Source: Gammaproteobacteria bacterium REDSEA-S15_B12 (GTDB taxonomy: Bacteria; Pseudomonadota; Gammaproteobacteria; Arenicellales; UBA868). Taken from it: DNA of 35,606 bases. Below are positions 16,509 to 26,835 of the stretch, in pieces (positions within the stretch are counted from its first letter, which is position 1; each line of letters begins with the position of its first letter). The position numbers and the translations under genes were made by a program. The stretch covers positions 1 through 35,606 of the forward strand of contig LUSG01000059.1 of assembly GCA_001629395.1 (NCBI GenBank). Reading direction: 5' to 3'. The notes under the pieces are model-generated. The model had not been told where the DNA came from. It did not search any database and worked only from the letters and a program-made list of their open reading frames with translations.

Positions 16509-17177
16509 GTGCAGTGTGTGACTGGCCGGCAGAAGATCCCGCAGCTGTTGATATTTTCAGCGCCTTCCGGGGGTGGTAAGACGAGCCTGGCCCAGGCCAT
16601 TGCGAATGACTGCCCACATGTCGTGGTATCCATATCCCACACGACTCGTAGTCCGCGTCGAGGAGAAGTAGACGGGGTTGATTATTTCTTTGTCAGTCCA
16701 GTTGTTTTCGAAAAAATGATCGAACGCGGGGAATTTCTTGAGTACGCGAGGGTGTTTGACCATTACTATGGGACATCCAGGGGTAGTGTGGACAGAGCTC
16801 TGGCAGCACAGCAGACAGTGATTCTGGATATAGATTGGCAGGGGGCCCGAAAAGTTCGAGCGTCAAATTCCGATGCGGTCAGCATCTTTATCCTGCCACC
16901 TTCCATTGAAGCGCTGCAAGAACGTCTCGCCCGGCGTGGACGCGATAACCGAGATCAAATCGACTATCGCATGCAACGAGCAATCACTGAGATGGGGCAT
17001 TACATTGAATACGATCATATCGTGATCAACGACAGGTTTGATGATACCGTGACCGAACTCAAACAACTCGTGCTCCATCAGCAGCCACCGACGTCAGCAG
17101 CTGGATTAGACCTGGCTGCCCTTGTGAATTCCGCAGAAAACGTTAAACTCAAAACTTCAGATACCCCAGACAGTTAG
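16509..17177 (+). CDS. gmk: guanylate kinase
   Basis: A 222-residue cytoplasmic enzyme that converts GMP and ATP to GDP and ADP in purine salvage. P-loop [10 protein letters not shown] near residue 17; GMP-binding [20 protein letters not shown] near 43 and [17 protein letters not shown] near 76; [13 protein letters not shown] near 104 with IFILPPS; lid [13 protein letters not shown] near 142. The C-terminus is about 15 residues longer than in Escherichia coli. The start is GTG 16509, directly after the yicC stop; GTG 16518 is a good alternative because AGGTG lies 6 bases before it. It is the second gene of the yicC-gmk-rpoZ-spoT run. Confidence 0.95.
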   Translation: MQCVTGRQKIPQLLIFSAPSGGGKTSLAQAIANDCPHVVVSISHTTRSPRRGEVDGVDYFFVSPVVFEKMIERGEFLEYARVFDHYYGTSRGSVDRALAAQQTVILDIDWQGARKVRASNSDAVSIFILPPSIEALQERLARRGRDNRDQIDYRMQRAITEMGHYIEYDHIVINDRFDDTVTELKQLVLHQQPPTSAAGLDLAALVNSAENVKLKTSDTPDS

Positions 17178-17281
17178 CGCAGCCTCCTCGACCGGATCGA
17201 AGGCAGACCTGGTCAGCCGCGTACTTGTTCGCAGTTCCAGACGGAAACGGACTGCATCCCCTAGTTTGCCGGAGAAACAAA

Positions 17282-17671
17282 ATGGCCAGAATTACCGTCG
17301 AGGATTGCCTCGAAAATGTCGAGAACCGATTTCAACTGGTGCTGGTTGCCGCAAAACGTACCCGGCAACTGGCATTTGGTGCGGACCCCTTGGTACCGGA
17401 AGACCGTGATAAGCCAACAGTCATTGCACTGCGCGAGATTGCAGAAGGGCTGGTAACCTCGAATATTCTCGAAGAAGAAGAAATCGATCTCGAGAAAGAA
17501 CTGTTCGGTGAAAGCGAAGAGATTCAAACAGAAGCTGAGACGGAGACAAAAGATCTGAGTCTGAAAGAAGATTCCGCAGCGAACGAGTCCGTTGCGGCAG
17601 ACAACGATACAGGTGACAGCAATGCCGACGACAGCAGTAACAACGAGGAGGAAAGAACCTCAGTCCAGTAA
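17282..17671 (+). CDS. rpoZ: RNA polymerase omega subunit, with acidic C-terminal extension
   Basis: A 129-residue omega subunit, which helps fold and assemble the beta-prime subunit. The family core is residues 1-75: [30 protein letters not shown], then [14 protein letters not shown]. The tail (about residues 80-129) is very rich in Glu, Asp, Asn and Ser, unlike the roughly 90-residue Escherichia coli protein. The ATG at 17282 has GGAGA 9 bases upstream; the frame extends to 17225 but without family sequence. The last 50 bases overlap the start of spoT in another frame. Confidence 0.93.
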   Translation: MARITVEDCLENVENRFQLVLVAAKRTRQLAFGADPLVPEDRDKPTVIALREIAEGLVTSNILEEEEIDLEKELFGESEEIQTEAETETKDLSLKEDSAANESVAADNDTGDSNADDSSNNEEERTSVQ

Positions 17672-19802
17672 AGTAGGACGACCACCTGCATCAACAGGCA
17701 AGGTGGTCATCAGTGATCTGATCGAGGTTCTTGAGGAGTATCTAGATCCCAAAGAAGTAAAAGCCGTCTATAAGGCTTATCTGTTCGGTGCGGATGCCCA
17801 CCATGGTCAGCACCGCCGCAGCGGCGAGGCCTTTATATCCCATCCCCTGTCTGTTGCGTTGATTCTTGCGGACATGCGGCTAGACAGCCCCAGCATCTCT
17901 GCCGCCATCCTTCACGATGTTATAGAAGACACCCCCACTTTACGCGAGCAGCTGGCGGAATCGTTTGGTGAAGATGTCGCGTTATTGGTTGATGGTGTCA
18001 GCAAGATCGACCAGATCGAGTTTGAATCTAAGGAACATGCCGAAGCGGAGAACTTCCGTAAGATGCTCCTGGCAATGGCGAAGGACATCCGGGTGATCCT
18101 GATTAAGCTGGCTGATCGAATCCATAATATGCGCACCCTGGATTCTTTGCGTTCAGATCAGCGTAAGCGAATCGCCCAACAAACATTCGATATATATGCA
18201 CCTATCGCCAACCGACTGGGCATGTATACCTGGACCCAGGAACTGGAAGACTTAAGTTTCCAGTTCCTCTATCCCAAGCGTTACTCCGCGATTCGCAAAG
18301 AGATCAGCAAACGCCGGGGCAATCGCAAGCGGGTTGTTGACCGTTCACGTTTGAAGATTACTGAAGAACTTGAGGAGATCGGGATAAAAGCGACCGTAGT
18401 CGGTCGTGAGAAAAACATCTACAGCGTCTACCGAAAAATGCAGGATCGCCGGGTACCGATGGCCGAAATGGGCGACATCTTTGCGATTCGCATTATCGTG
18501 AATACAGTGGACGAATGTTATCGGGTGCTGGGCATTATTCACAACTTGTACAAACCGGTACCCGGTATGTTCAAGGACTACATCGCGATCCCCAAAGCCA
18601 ACGGCTATCAATCACTGCACACACAGTTGTTTGGCACATTTGGCCAAAGTATCGAAGTACAGATTCGAACCACCGACATGCACCGGGTTGCAGAGTCGGG
18701 CGTAGCCTCACACTGGCGTTACAAGTCTCATGGCGGTGAAGCGCCACCGCAGATAGTGGCCCATAGCTGGTTAGTCGATCTGATAGAAACACAGCAAGAG
18801 TCGGGCAATCCCTCGGAATTTCTCGAGCACCTAAAAACCGACCTTTTCCCCGATGAGATCTATGTGTTTACACCTAAAGGCGATATAAAGAAGCTCCCTA
18901 AAGGCGCCAGCGCGCTGGATTTTGCCTACGCAGTTCACTCGGACATCGGTAATCACTGCATTGGTGCCAAGATCGGTAATGAAGCCATACCGCTGCATCA
19001 TGTGCTCAGCAATGGGGATCACATCGAAGTACTCACAGCACGGTCGGCATGCCCAACACCGCTGTGGCTTCATTATGTTGTCACCGGCAAAGCCCGAGCA
19101 TCAATACGGAATTACCTTAAGTCCCAGCAGGAAGGAGATGCTGTAAAACTCGGTCGTCAGTTGCTTGACCAGGCACTGACATCTGTGGGGCTGACGACTC
19201 GGTTAAAGACCAGCCAGAAGATTGGATTGCTCAAACAGCTCGATCGAGAAGACTGGAATGAGCTGCTAGCGGATATCGGATTGGGTAGACGCCTACCCAT
19301 GATGGTCGCGCGCCAATTGTTGCCCGACAGCGGTGCCCCTTTGAAGAAAACTAAAAGTGGGCCTCTCCCGATCAAGGGTGTTGAGGGGATGAGTGTGTCT
19401 TATGGTCGATGTTGCCGGCCCATTCCCGGCGACAAGATAACGGGCCTGTTTTCCGTTGGTCGTGGCATTGTTATTCACACCACAACCTGCCCTAATGCTG
19501 CTAAACAGGCGAAAAGCGTCGAGAACTGGATCAGCGTACAGTGGTCAGATGAAGTTAAGGGGGAATTTGCGGCGGACATACGGCTGGAAGTGCTCAACCG
19601 CCGGGGTGTACTTGCCCAGCTGGCTGCACTGGTCGCCGAAGAAGGATCCAATATCAACAGTGTTGCAGTCAATGCGCGGGATAATCGTAATTCGACAATT
19701 CGTTTTACGATAGAAGTTTCAAATCGCCAACACCTTGCCCAGATTATTCGTCGGCTAAGAGCACGACGGTCAGTAATTCGCGTATTCCGAGCAAGAGGAT
19801 AA
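17622..19802 (+). CDS. spoT: bifunctional (p)ppGpp synthetase/hydrolase SpoT
   Basis: A RelA/SpoT homologue of about 726 residues that makes and degrades the alarmone (p)ppGpp. The HD hydrolase domain is intact: HPLSVALIL near 74 and LHDVIEDT (H98-D99), with [12 protein letters not shown] near 168. The synthetase domain has [23 protein letters not shown] and [18 protein letters not shown]. Then come TGS ([34 protein letters not shown]), a zinc-finger region with [11 protein letters not shown], and a C-terminal ACT/RRM domain. Intact hydrolase motifs favour SpoT over RelA. ATG 17622 is preferred because AGGTGA lies just upstream; TTG 17592 is further into rpoZ. It lies between rpoZ and ridA, as in Pseudomonas. 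Confidence 0.94.
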   Translation: MPTTAVTTRRKEPQSSKVGRPPASTGKVVISDLIEVLEEYLDPKEVKAVYKAYLFGADAHHGQHRRSGEAFISHPLSVALILADMRLDSPSISAAILHDVIEDTPTLREQLAESFGEDVALLVDGVSKIDQIEFESKEHAEAENFRKMLLAMAKDIRVILIKLADRIHNMRTLDSLRSDQRKRIAQQTFDIYAPIANRLGMYTWTQELEDLSFQFLYPKRYSAIRKEISKRRGNRKRVVDRSRLKITEELEEIGIKATVVGREKNIYSVYRKMQDRRVPMAEMGDIFAIRIIVNTVDECYRVLGIIHNLYKPVPGMFKDYIAIPKANGYQSLHTQLFGTFGQSIEVQIRTTDMHRVAESGVASHWRYKSHGGEAPPQIVAHSWLVDLIETQQESGNPSEFLEHLKTDLFPDEIYVFTPKGDIKKLPKGASALDFAYAVHSDIGNHCIGAKIGNEAIPLHHVLSNGDHIEVLTARSACPTPLWLHYVVTGKARASIRNYLKSQQEGDAVKLGRQLLDQALTSVGLTTRLKTSQKIGLLKQLDREDWNELLADIGLGRRLPMMVARQLLPDSGAPLKKTKSGPLPIKGVEGMSVSYGRCCRPIPGDKITGLFSVGRGIVIHTTTCPNAAKQAKSVENWISVQWSDEVKGEFAADIRLEVLNRRGVLAQLAALVAEEGSNINSVAVNARDNRNSTIRFTIEVSNRQHLAQIIRRLRARRSVIRVFRARG

Positions 19803-19841
19803 TGCTTCAGGTGCAGTCAACTGAATGAGGGACAAAACACG

Positions 19842-20231
19842 ATGACCAGTAGACAGGCTATCAGCACTTCGCAGGCGCCGGATGCGATCGGTGCTTATTC
19901 GCAAGCGGTGGTTGCCGGTAATACGCTTTATATATCCGGGCAAATACCCTTGGACCCGGAAACTATGGAGGTGGTCGGAGGTGACATGGAAACACAGATT
20001 CGACGTGTGTTCGATAACCTGTCGGCAGTTGCTGATGCTGCCGGTGCGAGCCTTGCCGATGCTGTGAAGTTGACAGTTTTCTTGACCGACCTGACTGACT
20101 TTCCGACGGTCAACCAAGTAATGGCTGAGTATTTTGATGAACCCTATCCTGCCCGAGCCGCTATCGGTGTGGCTGCTCTTCCCAAGGGTGTTCCAGTCGA
20201 AGTTGAGGCGATTGTTTTTCTGCCTGCATAG
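19842..20231 (+). CDS. ridA: RidA family enamine/imine deaminase
   Basis: A 129-residue RidA, which hydrolyses reactive enamine/imine intermediates such as 2-aminoacrylate and so protects PLP enzymes. Motifs: APDAIGAYSQAVVAGNTLYISGQIPLDP, then YPARAAIGVAALPKGVPVEVEAIV, in which the R of PARA and the E of VEVEA are the known active-site positions. The ATG at 19842 lies 39 bases after spoT, and the gene order spoT-ridA-recG is common in gammaproteobacteria. It contrasts with the three-domain RidA-like protein at 1916-3148. Confidence 0.95.
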   Translation: MTSRQAISTSQAPDAIGAYSQAVVAGNTLYISGQIPLDPETMEVVGGDMETQIRRVFDNLSAVADAAGASLADAVKLTVFLTDLTDFPTVNQVMAEYFDEPYPARAAIGVAALPKGVPVEVEAIVFLPA

Positions 20232-20299
20232 GACAGTGCGAATAGCCGTTTGATTGGTGGAAAGCGAGGCCTGTCTCATGCTGCCGGTTAACCGACCCC

Positions 20300-22399
20300 G
20301 TGGCTAACCAACATTTGCTCAAACCAGCCGCAGCGTCTCTGGCAATCACCACGCTTAAAGGTGTTGGCCCCCAAATCGAATCCCGGCTAGCCCGGTTGGG
20401 AATCCGCACGGTCCAGGACGTCCTGTTTCATTTGCCACTTCGCTATCAGGACCGCACACGATTTTCACCCATGGGTGGACTGACAGCCGGTAGCGATGTA
20501 CTTGTAACCGGTGTGATCGAGCTTTCCGGCGTGCGCATGGGACGTCGTCGTAGCCTGGTGTCGGTTATTTCAGACAATACCGGCACAATCACAATGCGAC
20601 AGTTCCGATTCACAGCAACCCAACAGCGCGCGCTGGTACGAGGGGGCTTGATCCAATGTTTCGGTGAAGTTCGCCAAGGTCCAACTGGTCTGGAGATGGT
20701 TCATCCTGAATACCGTTTACTGCACAGTGAGTCGGAGGCAACTACAGAGCAGACATTGACAGCCGTGTATCCGACTACCGATGGCGTCGGCCAGCGTAAA
20801 TGGCGGGATATGATCGGGCAAGCGCTGCCTCGTTGTGCCACGGAGATTGAAGAGTTATTACCTAAGGGCGTTGACGTTCCCGGTATGGAGATATCGCTGG
20901 CCGATGCCCTCACCCTACTGCATTGTCCACCTGTAGGGACCGATCCTCTTTTGCTGATGCAGGGATCTCATCCTGCCCGGCAAAGGCTGGCATTTGAGGA
21001 GATGCTCTCGCATCATATTGCGATACGACAGCGGCGATCCCACCGCGATCGGCTGTGTGCCCCCCTGATGCCGCCGTCTACCAGGCTTTGGCCACAACTC
21101 TGTGAGCAATTGCATTTTCCGCTGACCAGCGCACAGGTTCGAGTTGTTGAGGAGGTGTTCAGCGATCTGGGCGGTACTGTTCCTACGATGCGACTGGTAC
21201 AAGGGGATGTAGGATCCGGAAAAACTGTGGTGGCTGCCGCCGCAGTACTCGCCGCTGTAGAAGCCGGCTGCCAAGCAGTAGTTATGGCACCGACTGAACT
21301 GTTGGCCAGACAGCATTTCGATAGTTTTGAGATCTGGCTGAAGGAACTGGGGATAGATGCGGTTTGGCTAACCAGTCGGGCAGCAGCAGCGACTCGTCGA
21401 CAAGCCTGTCAGCGCTTAGCCAGTGGTGAAGTTCAGGTCGGTATTGGTACCCATGCGTTGTTTCAGGACGATGTTCACTATCACAACCTGGGACTGGTGG
21501 TCGTAGATGAACAACACCGCTTCGGTGTCGAGCAGCGACTGGCACTGCGGGATAAAGGGCGCTCAGATAATCGTGCACCGCACCAACTGGTGATGACAGC
21601 CACACCGATACCGCGTTCTTTGGCTATGGTGATGTATGCAGACATGGATGTTTCGGTCATCGATGAGATGCCGCCTGGTCGACAACCGGTAGAGACAGTT
21701 GTGATACCCAATTCCAGGCGTCAGGCAGTACAGGAACGTATCCGGGAATCCTGCGCCCGGGGTATGCGAGCTTACTGGGTCTGTCCTTTAATCGATGAAT
21801 CAGAGCTGTTGGACCTAGAAGCGGTGACGCAGCGTGCAGAGTCTTTACGTCAGGATCTGCCTGAACTGAAGATCGAACTGTTACATGGTCGCAACACCCC
21901 CGCAGAAAAAGATGTCGTTATGAACGGGTTCAGGAGTGGCCAGGTCGACCTTTTGGTTGCAACAACGGTTATTGAGGTCGGTGTCGATGTGCCTGAGGCC
22001 AGCCTGATGGTGATCGAAAATGCCGAAAGACTGGGATTGGCCCAGTTGCATCAGTTACGGGGTCGAGTGGGCCGTGGAGATCGAAAGTCGGCCTGCGTCT
22101 TGATGTATCAGGCCCCACTTGGAGATCGGGCAAAAGCGCGGTTGTCGACGATGCGCGAGACCAATGATGGATTCGAGATCGCGCAGAAGGACCTCGAACT
22201 GCGTGGTCCGGGCGAATTACTAGGCACGCGTCAAAGTGGCCTGCCTCAATTTCGCATTGCTGATTTGACCCGCGATCACATGCTACTAGAAAGTGTCCGG
22301 GATGTTGCAGCCCAACTGCTTGACAACGGTGAGACGAAGTTGATCGATCGGTTAATCCGTCGGTGGCTCAGAACTGAAGATGGATTTTACAGTGCGTGA
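20300..22399 (+). CDS. recG: ATP-dependent DNA helicase RecG
   Basis: A 699-residue superfamily 2 helicase that regresses stalled forks and processes recombination intermediates. The N-terminal wedge domain is residues 10-160 (TTLKGVGPQIESRLARLGI, FHLPLRYQDRT). The helicase core has Walker A GDVGSGKT near 302, APTELLARQH, the DEQH box VVVDEQHRFGVEQR near 401, TATPIPRS, RAYWVCPLIDES, HGRNTPAEKD, ATTVIEVGVDVPEA, and LHQLRGRVGRG. The C-terminal FEIAQKDLELRGPGELLGTRQSGLPQF ends the core. GTG start at 20300; length matches the family (about 693). It overlaps ubiA by 20 bases. Confidence 0.96.
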   Translation: MANQHLLKPAAASLAITTLKGVGPQIESRLARLGIRTVQDVLFHLPLRYQDRTRFSPMGGLTAGSDVLVTGVIELSGVRMGRRRSLVSVISDNTGTITMRQFRFTATQQRALVRGGLIQCFGEVRQGPTGLEMVHPEYRLLHSESEATTEQTLTAVYPTTDGVGQRKWRDMIGQALPRCATEIEELLPKGVDVPGMEISLADALTLLHCPPVGTDPLLLMQGSHPARQRLAFEEMLSHHIAIRQRRSHRDRLCAPLMPPSTRLWPQLCEQLHFPLTSAQVRVVEEVFSDLGGTVPTMRLVQGDVGSGKTVVAAAAVLAAVEAGCQAVVMAPTELLARQHFDSFEIWLKELGIDAVWLTSRAAAATRRQACQRLASGEVQVGIGTHALFQDDVHYHNLGLVVVDEQHRFGVEQRLALRDKGRSDNRAPHQLVMTATPIPRSLAMVMYADMDVSVIDEMPPGRQPVETVVIPNSRRQAVQERIRESCARGMRAYWVCPLIDESELLDLEAVTQRAESLRQDLPELKIELLHGRNTPAEKDVVMNGFRSGQVDLLVATTVIEVGVDVPEASLMVIENAERLGLAQLHQLRGRVGRGDRKSACVLMYQAPLGDRAKARLSTMRETNDGFEIAQKDLELRGPGELLGTRQSGLPQFRIADLTRDHMLLESVRDVAAQLLDNGETKLIDRLIRRWLRTEDGFYSA

Positions 22400-23249
22400 T
22401 CGCCTGTTTCTTTATGTGCGCCTGGCAAGGCTCGATAGACCGATCGGCTGGTTGTTGCTGATGTGGCCCACACTTTGGGCTGTCTGGATTGCTGGTGGTG
22501 GTCAACCACAAGTGCAGATCGTCGTAGTGTTTGTTACTGGTGTAATTGTGATGCGTGCAGCGGGATGTGTGATAAATGATTACTTTGATCGCGCATTTGA
22601 TCCGCACGTCCAAAGAACTCGAAACCGCCCTTTGGCAACGGGCGACGTTTCTACGCGCGAGGCGCTGATCCTGTTTGCAGCCCTTATGATGGTTGCTCTG
22701 GGGTTGTTGTTAACCCTGAACCGACAAGCCATTGTACTGGGCTTTATTGGTGCAGCGATTGCGATCAGTTACCCACTATTTAAACGCTTCACACACCTAC
22801 CACAACTGTTTTTAGGGATTGCTTTTTCCTGGGGGATTCCGATGGCATTTGCTGCACAAACCGGTCGTGTACCGGCACTGGCCTGGTGGATCCTATGCGC
22901 TAATCTTTTGTGGACGGTCGCTTACGATACCATGTATGCGATGGCTGATCGGCCCGACGACCTTAAAATCGGAGTTAAATCTACCGCCATTCTTTTCGGT
23001 CGATATGATCTATTGGCCAACGCGGTGTTGCAGGCTCTCGCACTGGCGGTACTTGGCATCATCGGCTGGAGGCTGAATCTGAGCGCTTGGTACTATCTGG
23101 GCCTGGTGGGTGCCGCGGTAACGGCTGGTTATCAATACCGATTGTGTCGCGGACGCGATCGGGACATGTGTCTGAAGGCGTTTATCAACAATACCTGGTT
23201 CGGTGCCTGTGTATTTGCCGGTCTCGTAGTTTCCTTGCGCCTGAACTGA
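22380..23249 (+). CDS. ubiA: 4-hydroxybenzoate polyprenyltransferase
   Basis: A 289-residue inner-membrane prenyltransferase that joins the polyprenyl chain to 4-hydroxybenzoate in ubiquinone synthesis. About eight hydrophobic helices. The first aspartate motif is N66-D67-YF-D70-RAF-D74 and the second is the YDTMYAMADRPDDLKIGVKS block (D183, D190, D194). The ATG at 22380 lies within the end of recG, so the two are translationally coupled. It ends 34 bases before the stop of the converging uvrD gene; no hairpin terminator is obvious in that gap. Confidence 0.95.
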   Translation: MDFTVRDRLFLYVRLARLDRPIGWLLLMWPTLWAVWIAGGGQPQVQIVVVFVTGVIVMRAAGCVINDYFDRAFDPHVQRTRNRPLATGDVSTREALILFAALMMVALGLLLTLNRQAIVLGFIGAAIAISYPLFKRFTHLPQLFLGIAFSWGIPMAFAAQTGRVPALAWWILCANLLWTVAYDTMYAMADRPDDLKIGVKSTAILFGRYDLLANAVLQALALAVLGIIGWRLNLSAWYYLGLVGAAVTAGYQYRLCRGRDRDMCLKAFINNTWFGACVFAGLVVSLRLN

Positions 23250-23283
23250 GTGGCAGCAGCGAACACATCCCCACCGACATCGA

Positions 23284-25313
23284 TCAGGCGGGATCCAAGT
23301 TGGCGTAGGCCAACACCAGCCATTTGCTGCCAGCAGTTTCGAATCGAACCTGAACTCGGGCATGCTCACCCTGCCCCTCTACACTAAGGACAGTACCCTG
23401 ACCGAACTTGGCATGATGTACGCGAGCACCGAGGTTGATACCCGGGCTGCTTGTCTGAGCCCCGGTGTTCAGAACTTCGGCAGGTGTTGAGGTAGCCGGG
23501 GGCAATACGGTGGACGAGCGGACTTCATCAACCAGTTCCGCCGAGATTTCGCTTAGGAAACGAGACGGACGGGTATAGTTTTCCCGGCCATGCAGCCGCC
23601 GGACCTCAGCCCAGGTCAGAAAAAGTTGCACCATGGCCCGGGTCATACCGACGTAACACAGACGCCTCTCCTCCTCGAGTCGACCCGGTTCATCGATCGA
23701 ACGCTGATGCGGAAAGAGGCCCTCTTCCAGCCCACACAGAAATACAAGCGGGAACTCAAGTCCTTTGGCTGAATGAAGGCTCATCAACTGTACGCAGTCT
23801 TCCCACTCTTCTGCCTGTCCTTCACCGGCCTCCAGCGCAGCGTGTGCGAGAAATTCCGATAGTGGATCCGGATGTTGGTCATCGGCCGGGGCGTAATTGA
23901 AATGACGTGCTGCACTTCGATGAGATCGACAAAACATTTCAGCGAGGTCCGGGCTCTTGTGGGTATTTGAGTTTTGCTTGCCAATTCAACCGCAGCGGTC
24001 CACATGGAGGTGTCAGACGCCCTGGCATGTTCACGGATTGCGGTGGCTGTTCGTGCACCGATGCCGCGAGTCGGGACATTGACGACCCGTTCAAAAGACG
24101 GATCAGAATGGCGATTTGAGATCAGGCGCAGGTATGCCAGAGCATCTTTGATTTCGGCTCGTTCGAAAAATCGGAGTCCACCATAGACTCGGTAAGGAAT
24201 GCCTTCACTGAGCAGGAGTTCCTCAAAAACACGGGACTGTGCATTCGAGCGATAGAGGATGGCGATAGAATCACGGCGATTGCCTTCGTGCACCCACTCG
24301 CGAAGGTGTTCCAAGACGAATCGGGCTTCATCGATTTCGTTAAATGCAGCGTAAAGCCTAATCGGTGCACCGGCCTGATCTTCAGTCCAAAGTTTTTTAC
24401 CCATTCGGCCGACGTTGTGGTCGATTACACTGTTTGCGGCCGCGAGAATTGTTCCAGTAGATCTATAGTTCTGTTCCAGCCGCAGGATCTGCGTATCGGG
24501 AAAGTCTTTCTGAAACAAGCTCATGTTCTCAATTCGGGCGCCCCGCCAGCCGTAGATCGACTGATCGTCGTCGCCCACAGCAGTGATGCTGTTGCGTGGT
24601 TGTGCCAACAGTTTCAGCCAACGGTACTGTATGGTATTGGTATCTTGAAACTCATCGACCAGGATGTGCTGAAATCGTTCCCGGTAAGCGTCGCGAATTG
24701 GTCCGTTGTTCTGAAACAGCTCCAGGCTCCGTAGCAGAAGTTCTGCAAAGTCAACCAGTCCAAAGCGCTGACACAGTGATTCGTAATGGGCGTAAATCTG
24801 GGTCAGAGTCTGATACTGGTTATCTGATGACCCTTCAAGTTGCGGAGGCCGCCGGCCCTCCTCCTTGTTGCTGTTAATAAACCACTGTCCCTGTCTTGGT
24901 GGCCAGAATCCCTCATCAAGATTCAATTCTCTAAGTGACCGCCGCACCAGACGGTGTTGGTCCTGGGCATCAAGAATCTCGAAAGAGTCAGAAAGACCTG
25001 CATCGGCATAGTGAGTGCGTAGCAAACGGTGTGACAGGCCATGAAACGTGCCGAGCCACATATTGCGCATAGGAGAACCGATCATGCGTTCTACCCGGTG
25101 GCGCATTTCCTGAGCGGCTTTGTTGGTGAACGTAACAGCAAGGATAGACAGTGGCGACACTTCAAGTGCTGTCGCAAGCCAGGCGATTCTGTGGGTCAGA
25201 ACGCGGGTCTTGCCGCTCCCGGCACCGGCAAGAACAAGCATCGGACAGGGATCTTTGGATACTGCCTGGCGCTGAGCGTCGTTCAGATCATCAAAAATGA
25301 AAGACACGTCCAT
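23284..25313 (-). pseudogene. uvrD: UvrD-like superfamily 1 DNA helicase, interrupted by an internal deletion
   Basis: DNA helicase II of nucleotide-excision and mismatch repair. From ATG 25313, about 466 good codons: LNDAQRQAV, Walker A GAGSGKTRVL, VTFTNKAAQEM, DEFQDTN, GDDDQSIYGWRGA, LEQNYRSTGTIL, PYRVYGGLRFFERAEIKD, VNVPTRGIG, and up to [10 protein letters not shown]. The frame then goes wrong (about 23905-23918). The rest, [58 protein letters not shown], and the C-terminal [12 protein letters not shown], runs on in a different frame to 23284. About 48 codons of the 2B/2A junction seem missing; adding them gives about 723 residues (Escherichia coli UvrD has 720). The C-terminal half carries motifs V and VI, so no truncated product would be active. 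Confidence 0.83.
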
Positions 25314-25331
25314 ATCCGCTAAACACTCAAG

Positions 25332-25844
25332 TCAGGGACACTGGGTTGAATGTTGTCTTTCGGCACTTCGGGTCGTTGTCGATCGTCGGTAATAACGGCC
25401 GTGGCTCAACCTGGGATCCGCTGCGAGTGGCGTCATCGGTTCTGCCTGCCAAACACCGGGGTCCAGTTCTGGGAAAAACACGGTATTTCCACCTGAGATC
25501 TTGTCAGGCACCTGCGTGACATCGATGAAATCACAGAATTCAAGGGCTGCTGCATAGAGCTGTCCACCGCCGATAAACCAGACGTCGCCAGTACAGCTGG
25601 CCAGGGCGGCTGGGATCGTTGTATAGCACTGGACACCATCCAGCAGCGAGCGGGTGATTACAATGTTGCGTCGCCCGGCCAGTGGTTTTGCACCCATCGA
25701 TTCCCACGTGCCGCGGCCCATAATGATGGTGGTGCCCAGAGTCAGCTGTTTAAAACGTTTTAGGTCGGCCGAATAATGCCAGGGTAGTTTTCCATCTGCC
25801 CCGATGACACGGTCTTGAGTAATTGCCACAATTGCTGCGCGCAA
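25332..25844 (-). CDS. folA: dihydrofolate reductase
   Basis: A 170-residue NADPH-dependent enzyme that regenerates tetrahydrofolate after thymidylate synthesis. RVIGADGKLPWHYSADLKRFK near residue 12 (the D of SADL is the active-site acid), TIIMGRGTWESMG near 39, RNIVITR near 59, VWFIGGGQLYAAAL near 88. The C-terminal tail after SHGRYYRRS is Arg/Ser/Thr-rich and longer than usual. TTG start at 25844 with AGGGA upstream and an in-frame TAG just before. It lies 69 bases after thyA, its metabolic partner, and 18 bases before uvrD. Confidence 0.94.
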   Translation of the reverse strand: MRAAIVAITQDRVIGADGKLPWHYSADLKRFKQLTLGTTIIMGRGTWESMGAKPLAGRRNIVITRSLLDGVQCYTTIPAALASCTGDVWFIGGGQLYAAALEFCDFIDVTQVPDKISGGNTVFFPELDPGVWQAEPMTPLAADPRLSHGRYYRRSTTTRSAERQHSTQCP

Positions 25845-25913
25845 TGTCAGTCCCTAACTTGGGCCGGTAGAAAATTCCTGGCAATCAGTGCGGCTGCTGT
25901 TGTCATCGTACAA

Positions 25914-26792
25914 CTACACGGCTACCTTGAAAGTAATCGCCTGCTCGGGTTCGTATCCGGCCAGAGAAAAAGTGCTGAGTAACTCGTCCGTCGTGGCACT
26001 GAGCAGGTCTTCCACGTCGTTGAGCGATCGAACAGCACTGTTTATGGTTAGTTGTGGCAATGGTTTCGGCTTTCGCAGCAGCTGATCTCGTAAACCAGGT
26101 ACATGGTCGTACTCTGCCATACTGCCATCAGGCTTGGCGGTATAGATGTGCGCATCGATCAGGGTGTGGCCAAAGTAACCCACCGGTATACCGGCGAACT
26201 GCCCAAACAACTCGAGCAGGAAAGCGTAACCGGCGATGTTATAGGGTAGCCCTAGCGCAACGTCACAACTGCGCTGGGTTAAGTGTAGGCACAACAGGGG
26301 TTCGCCAGCCTCGTCGCGCTGAACATTGAGTACCCACAGCGCATGGCAGGGGGGTAAACCGCTGAACTGGGCATTTCCCGGTGCCCAGGCGGATACCACC
26401 AACCGGCGACTGTCCGGATTTTGCCTGAGCTCTTTTACAACCCAGGCCACTTGATCGTTAAACGAGGCTTTGTCCTGATCATGTACTGGGAAGTGTCGCC
26501 AGTAGTTGCCATAGGCACTGGGCACGTGGCCGTCTTTATCTGCCCAAGGGTCCCAAAACTTACAACCATGCCGGCGTAGCAGGCCAATATCGGTCCTGCC
26601 CGACAGAAACCACAGATTCTCAACAACGATATTTTTCCAGGAAATCTCTTTGGTGGTCAGTAGTGGAAAACCCTGTCGTAAGTCAATCTGATAATTCAAA
26701 TTAAAGATTGAAAGAGTATCAACGCCAGTTCGATTGGTCTTTCGTTGACCGCGGCTGAGCACGTTTTCGACGACATCAAGATACTGCTGCAA
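25914..26792 (-). CDS. thyA: thymidylate synthase
   Basis: A 292-residue ThyA that methylates dUMP with methylene-THF. RTGVDTLSIF near residue 21 (phosphate-binding R), TTKEISWKNIVVENLWFLSG near 46, GNYWRH near 95, RRLVVSAWAPGNAQFSGLPPCHALW with catalytic C149, RSCDVALGLPYNIAGYAFLLELF, and HTLIDAHIYTAKPDG. It is longer than Escherichia coli ThyA (264) owing to inserts around residues 100-120 and 215-230, as in several other bacteria. TTG start at 26792. It is followed by folA, as in many proteobacteria. Confidence 0.95.
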   Translation of the reverse strand: MQQYLDVVENVLSRGQRKTNRTGVDTLSIFNLNYQIDLRQGFPLLTTKEISWKNIVVENLWFLSGRTDIGLLRRHGCKFWDPWADKDGHVPSAYGNYWRHFPVHDQDKASFNDQVAWVVKELRQNPDSRRLVVSAWAPGNAQFSGLPPCHALWVLNVQRDEAGEPLLCLHLTQRSCDVALGLPYNIAGYAFLLELFGQFAGIPVGYFGHTLIDAHIYTAKPDGSMAEYDHVPGLRDQLLRKPKPLPQLTINSAVRSLNDVEDLLSATTDELLSTFSLAGYEPEQAITFKVAV

Positions 26793-26835
26793 TATGCTGT
26801 ACTCTACTTGTGCTGGGGATCTGCTGAGCCAGTGG

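Noticed and set aside
19770..20279. 169-residue minus-strand open frame
   Set aside because: Antisense to ridA and the end of spoT; no family features.
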